From: CBDCUW01 sp965222745
GTDB taxonomy: Bacteria > Planctomycetota > Planctomycetia > Pirellulales > Pirellulaceae
NCBI GenBank assembly: GCA_965222745.1
Contig: CBDCUW010000004.1
Coordinates: 2,108,001-2,172,000, forward strand
Direction: 5' to 3'
Length of the DNA: 64,000 nucleotides
The stretch's first letter is position 1, and each line of letters starts with the position of its first letter. Shown here in pieces: positions 61,738-64,000 of the stretch. A program made the position numbers and the translations under genes. Under the pieces are notes generated by a model. It made no database searches. It had not been told where the DNA came from and saw only the letters and a list, made by a program, of their open reading frames with translations.

Positions 61738-63213
61738 TCACTGTTTTGCCAGTGACTCGGCATCCTTGTTGCCGATCGTGAAGCTGTTGATGTAGCCAAT
61801 CGGATCCTTGGCGTTGTACGCCTTGCCGTCGATGAAGTCGGTCGTGACCTCGCGATAACCGTCGTAACCGGTTGCCGGAACTTCGCTCGTGTCGATCTTT
61901 CCTTCGGAGATCAACATCTCGGCCGCCTGGCGATAGATTTCCGGCTTGTAAATTTCCTTGGCTGTTTCGGCGTACCAACTCGCCGGTTTGGATTCAGTGA
62001 TCTGCCCCCAACGACGCATTTGGGTAAGAAACCAGATGCAATCGCTGTAGTGCGGATAGCTGGCGTGGTACTTAAAGAACACGTTGAAGTCGGGCATCGG
62101 CCGCACGTCGCTCTTTTGAAAGACGAACGTTCCGGTCATGCTGTTGTCGATCACGTCTTCATCGGCACCGACGTAATCTTTCATGCTCAAGATTTTGGCC
62201 GCTTCCTGACGATTGACCAGTTTGCCGTTGGCGTCGGTTTCGTCCAGCCATTTGCCGGCGCGGATCAGCGCCTTGATGATGGCAACGTGGGTGTTGGGAT
62301 GCTTCTGGTCCCATTCTTTGGTAACGCCAAAGACCTTTTCGGGATTGTTCTTCCAGATGTCGTAGTTGGTGGTGACCGGCACGCCGATTTCCTTCACCAC
62401 CGCTTGCTGGTTCCACGGTTCGCCGACGCAATAACCCAGAATGGTCCCCGCTTCCAGTGTGGCCGGCATTTGCGGCGGCGGGGTGACCGAAAGCAAGACG
62501 TCGGCGTCGATGACCCCGGTGATGTCCTGCTCGCTGTACATGCCAGGGTGGATTCCCGCCGAGGCAAGCCAATAGCGGATTTCGTAATTGTGCGTGCTGA
62601 CGGGGAAGACCATCCCCATGTTGAAGTCCTTGCCTTCCGCTTTGTAGCTGTCGACGATCGGCTTGAGCGAATCGGCAGTGATCGGATGCTTGGGAGTGGG
62701 AGATTTCAGCGCTGGATCGTTCTCCTGCATCTGAGCCCAAATCTCGTTGCTGACCGTGATTCCGTTGCCGTTGTAATCGAGGCTGTAAGCGGTGATCACA
62801 TGCGCCTTGGTTCCGAATCCAATCGTCGCTCCGATCGGTTGTCCGGCAAGCATGTGGGCGCCGTCCAATTGGCCATCGATGACTCGATCCAGCAGCACTT
62901 TCCAGTTGGATTGAGCCTCGATTTCGACATTCAATCCCTCGTCGTCGAAAAAGCCTTTCTCCTTGGCGATGACCAGCGGTGCACAGTCGGTCAACTTGAT
63001 GAAACCGAACTTCAGATCGGTCTTCTCAACGTCCAAAATGGCCTGGGATGCGGCATCGGGACTGTTGGTGATCGAAACCTCGGCAACCTCGATCGATTCG
63101 GCCGCAGCCTCCAGATCTTCCAGGGTGACCTGCGAATCACTGCATCCGATGGTGGCTGCGAACAGTGCGGACGCAACCAGAGCCAGGCCGCTGAAGCGGC
63201 GACAAAACGTCAT
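61738..63213 (-). CDS. Nitrate ABC transporter substrate-binding lipoprotein (NrtA-like)
   Basis: 491 residues from MTFCRRFSGLALVASALF, with a lipobox ending ATIGC. Residues about 60-450 are the CmpA/NrtA periplasmic-binding fold: KFGFIKLTDCAPLVIAKEKG, NVEIEAQSNWKVLLDRVIDG, GAHMLAGQPIGATIGFG, GYCVGEPWNQQAV. The protein captures nitrate (bicarbonate or nitrite are less likely given the neighbours) and delivers it to the permease. An alternative start at 63273 would give a long n-region before the signal. An acidic linker of about 50 residues (LEDLEAAAESIEVAEVS) follows the lipid anchor and probably holds the binding domain away from the membrane. First gene of the operon, with a sigma-54 promoter upstream. 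Confidence 0.92.
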   Translation of the reverse strand: MTFCRRFSGLALVASALFAATIGCSDSQVTLEDLEAAAESIEVAEVSITNSPDAASQAILDVEKTDLKFGFIKLTDCAPLVIAKEKGFFDDEGLNVEIEAQSNWKVLLDRVIDGQLDGAHMLAGQPIGATIGFGTKAHVITAYSLDYNGNGITVSNEIWAQMQENDPALKSPTPKHPITADSLKPIVDSYKAEGKDFNMGMVFPVSTHNYEIRYWLASAGIHPGMYSEQDITGVIDADVLLSVTPPPQMPATLEAGTILGYCVGEPWNQQAVVKEIGVPVTTNYDIWKNNPEKVFGVTKEWDQKHPNTHVAIIKALIRAGKWLDETDANGKLVNRQEAAKILSMKDYVGADEDVIDNSMTGTFVFQKSDVRPMPDFNVFFKYHASYPHYSDCIWFLTQMRRWGQITESKPASWYAETAKEIYKPEIYRQAAEMLISEGKIDTSEVPATGYDGYREVTTDFIDGKAYNAKDPIGYINSFTIGNKDAESLAKQ

Positions 63214-63349
63214 CTTGAAAAAGGGCACGTTGAAGCAACCTTTCCTACGTGGGAAGCAAAGTGGTTTTTCCATGACCTCTTGCGAGCCGCCACTGCCGAG
63301 GTTGCTCCGCCTTTGACCGGTGCTCAAAAACGAACCAGTCGGTGTTAGA

Positions 63350-63366
63350 TGCAACACACGTGCCAA
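63350..63366 (-). promoter_or_regulatory. Sigma-54 (-24/-12) promoter of the nitrate operon
   Basis: On the minus strand the sequence is TTGGCACGTGTGTTGCA, matching the RpoN consensus TGGCACG-N4-TTGCA at all conserved positions. The GG (63364-63363) and GC (63352-63351) are separated by exactly ten bases. Transcription would start near 63339, giving a leader of about 125 bases before the NrtA start. Such promoters need an enhancer-binding activator, NtrC being the usual one for nitrogen genes; no activator gene is in the window. Confidence 0.85.
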
Positions 63367-63906
63367 TTGGAAAAAATGCTGGGTCGCTCCTTTCGGTGAC
63401 GCGAACTGATTCCTCCAAGTTGTGCGACAATGTGGTTCAGAATCACCTTGTTGCCAAACCTTCCTCTCTCTTTCTTTTTTGCCGACAACCGGCGCAGGCG
63501 GCGTGTTGCCCGTCATTTGGGCGTCTGCCAATATTCTGCGCAGACCTCTGCTGGATTCGGCGCAAGCGCCTCTTGCTGTTATCCCGCCGCTTTCCTGGCC
63601 TCTTGGGCGCTTCCAGCATCACGGTGCTCAGGGACGCTGCCGCTGCGTGAGGAATGGGCAGGTCGTAACGATTGGATCGCTCAACCTGCATTTTTCGTGT
63701 CCGATTGAAATCCCTGTGACAAAGAGTGATGAAGTCGCAACTTTTCCGCCGCAACCATCCGATCTTTCCCATGCATCGATATTGATAGGTCGATGCCGTA
63801 TCGAATCCCGCAACGGATTGTGGTTTTTCAGGCGGTGAGCGACAGGCAATCCACGTTGCCGATACGTCAATCAATGAAAACTTTCCATGGAAGGAGTCTC
63901 ACTGCC
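63367..63906. other. Long divergent intergenic region, probable enhancer region
   Basis: About 540 bases between the nitrate operon promoter and the divergent partial gene at 63907. Enhancer sites for the sigma-54 promoter should lie here. One short dyad, AGCATCACGGTGCT (63615-63628), is visible but does not match the NtrC 17-base consensus well. Open frames here have no recognisable product. Confidence 0.4.
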
Positions 63907-64000
63907 ATGCGTGCTTTGCAATCGCGTCGCCGGTGGATGATGGTCGTTGCCATTGCCGCTGGGATCACATCCACACCTGCCTTTGCCGATGACGGCCAAG
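63907..64000 (+). CDS. Secreted protein N-terminus (runs off the window)
   Basis: The first 31 codons only: MRALQSRRRWMMVVAIAAGI then TSTPAFADDGQ. This is a clear signal peptide with an AFA-D cleavage site. AAGGAG lies ten bases upstream of the ATG, a good ribosome-binding site. Being divergent from the nitrate operon, it might encode a nitrogen-related outer-membrane or periplasmic protein, but nothing in these residues identifies it. Confidence 0.7.
   Translation, partial: MRALQSRRRWMMVVAIAAGITSTPAFADDGQ

Noticed and set aside
62020..63348. 442-codon plus-strand open frame antisense to nrtA
   Set aside because: Shadow of the NrtA-like gene; composition is Val/Gly/Asp-rich without family patterns.
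63615..63628. AGCATCACGGTGCT dyad as an NtrC enhancer site
   Set aside because: Arm sequence and spacing differ from the 17-base NtrC consensus; too weak to call although the position would suit an enhancer.
1..64000. CRISPR arrays, tRNA or rRNA genes, insertion sequences, prophage genes
   Set aside because: No regularly spaced repeats, no cloverleaf or rRNA-like stretches, and no transposase, integrase or phage structural proteins were recognised on either strand.

Overview
The window looks like a chromosomal segment of a planctomycete, most likely a Pirellulaceae member close to Rhodopirellula. The evidence is a DUF1559 prepilin-like protein, two giant secreted proteins with N-terminal LEPR-XLL-type motifs and C-terminal dockerin-like repeats, a kinase fused to an FGE/SUMF1-type domain, planctomycete-style multidomain cytochromes with DUF1080 and PA14 domains, and DUF1573. 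Most of the DNA is GC-rich; about 264-2707 and 3900-5690 are visibly more AT-rich and look accessory. No rRNA, tRNA, CRISPR array, transposase or integrase was seen.

Region 1 (1-6300) is accessory. It holds the tail of an alpha/beta hydrolase, then a compact two-gene unit encoding a small Trypco1-like protein and a cytoplasmic subtilisin-like protease (667-2707). This is the best candidate for a little-described biological-conflict system. Next comes a minus-strand set of secreted proteins: a DUF1573 protein, a ten-cysteine small protein and a hypothetical protein (5386 to 2932). A possible small membrane protein and a frameshifted scrap of a PQQ-like beta-propeller gene follow.

Region 2 (6294-12488) contains a PNPOx-fold protein, a methyltransferase-like protein, a palindromic repeat, a redoxin/cytochrome c/copper-monooxygenase-like/EF-hand fusion, a small lipoprotein, a DUF1559 protein and an ECF-type sigma factor. 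The sigma factor heads a plus-strand block (11922-26572) with a 3104-residue surface protein and two tandem zinc-finger/kinase/transmembrane/pseudo-FGE proteins. A second giant protein (26907-32330) carries four exact-period 77-codon repeats.

Region 3 (32315-42520, minus strand) encodes a secreted sorbosone-dehydrogenase-like protein, a five-haem DUF1080/PA14 protein, an M81 peptidase, an RraA-like protein translationally coupled to a MetE-C-like protein, and a cardiolipin synthase. Region 4 (42833-50866) has leucyl aminopeptidase, a UbiD-type decarboxylase, two SDR oxidoreductases, an amidohydrolase, 3-methyladenine DNA glycosylase and an alpha/beta hydrolase. The UbiD and amidohydrolase genes may belong to futalosine-type menaquinone synthesis.

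Region 5 (63213 down to 50940, minus strand) is a complete nitrate-assimilation operon. In order it encodes an NrtA-like lipoprotein, the NrtB permease, two ATPases, a fused four-cluster ferredoxin/DmsC-like membrane protein, a cytoplasmic molybdopterin nitrate reductase, a NirA-type nitrite reductase and an Fe-S/FAD flavoprotein reductase. A near-perfect sigma-54 promoter (63350-63366) lies upstream and implies nitrogen control. A partial secreted protein starts divergently at 63907.
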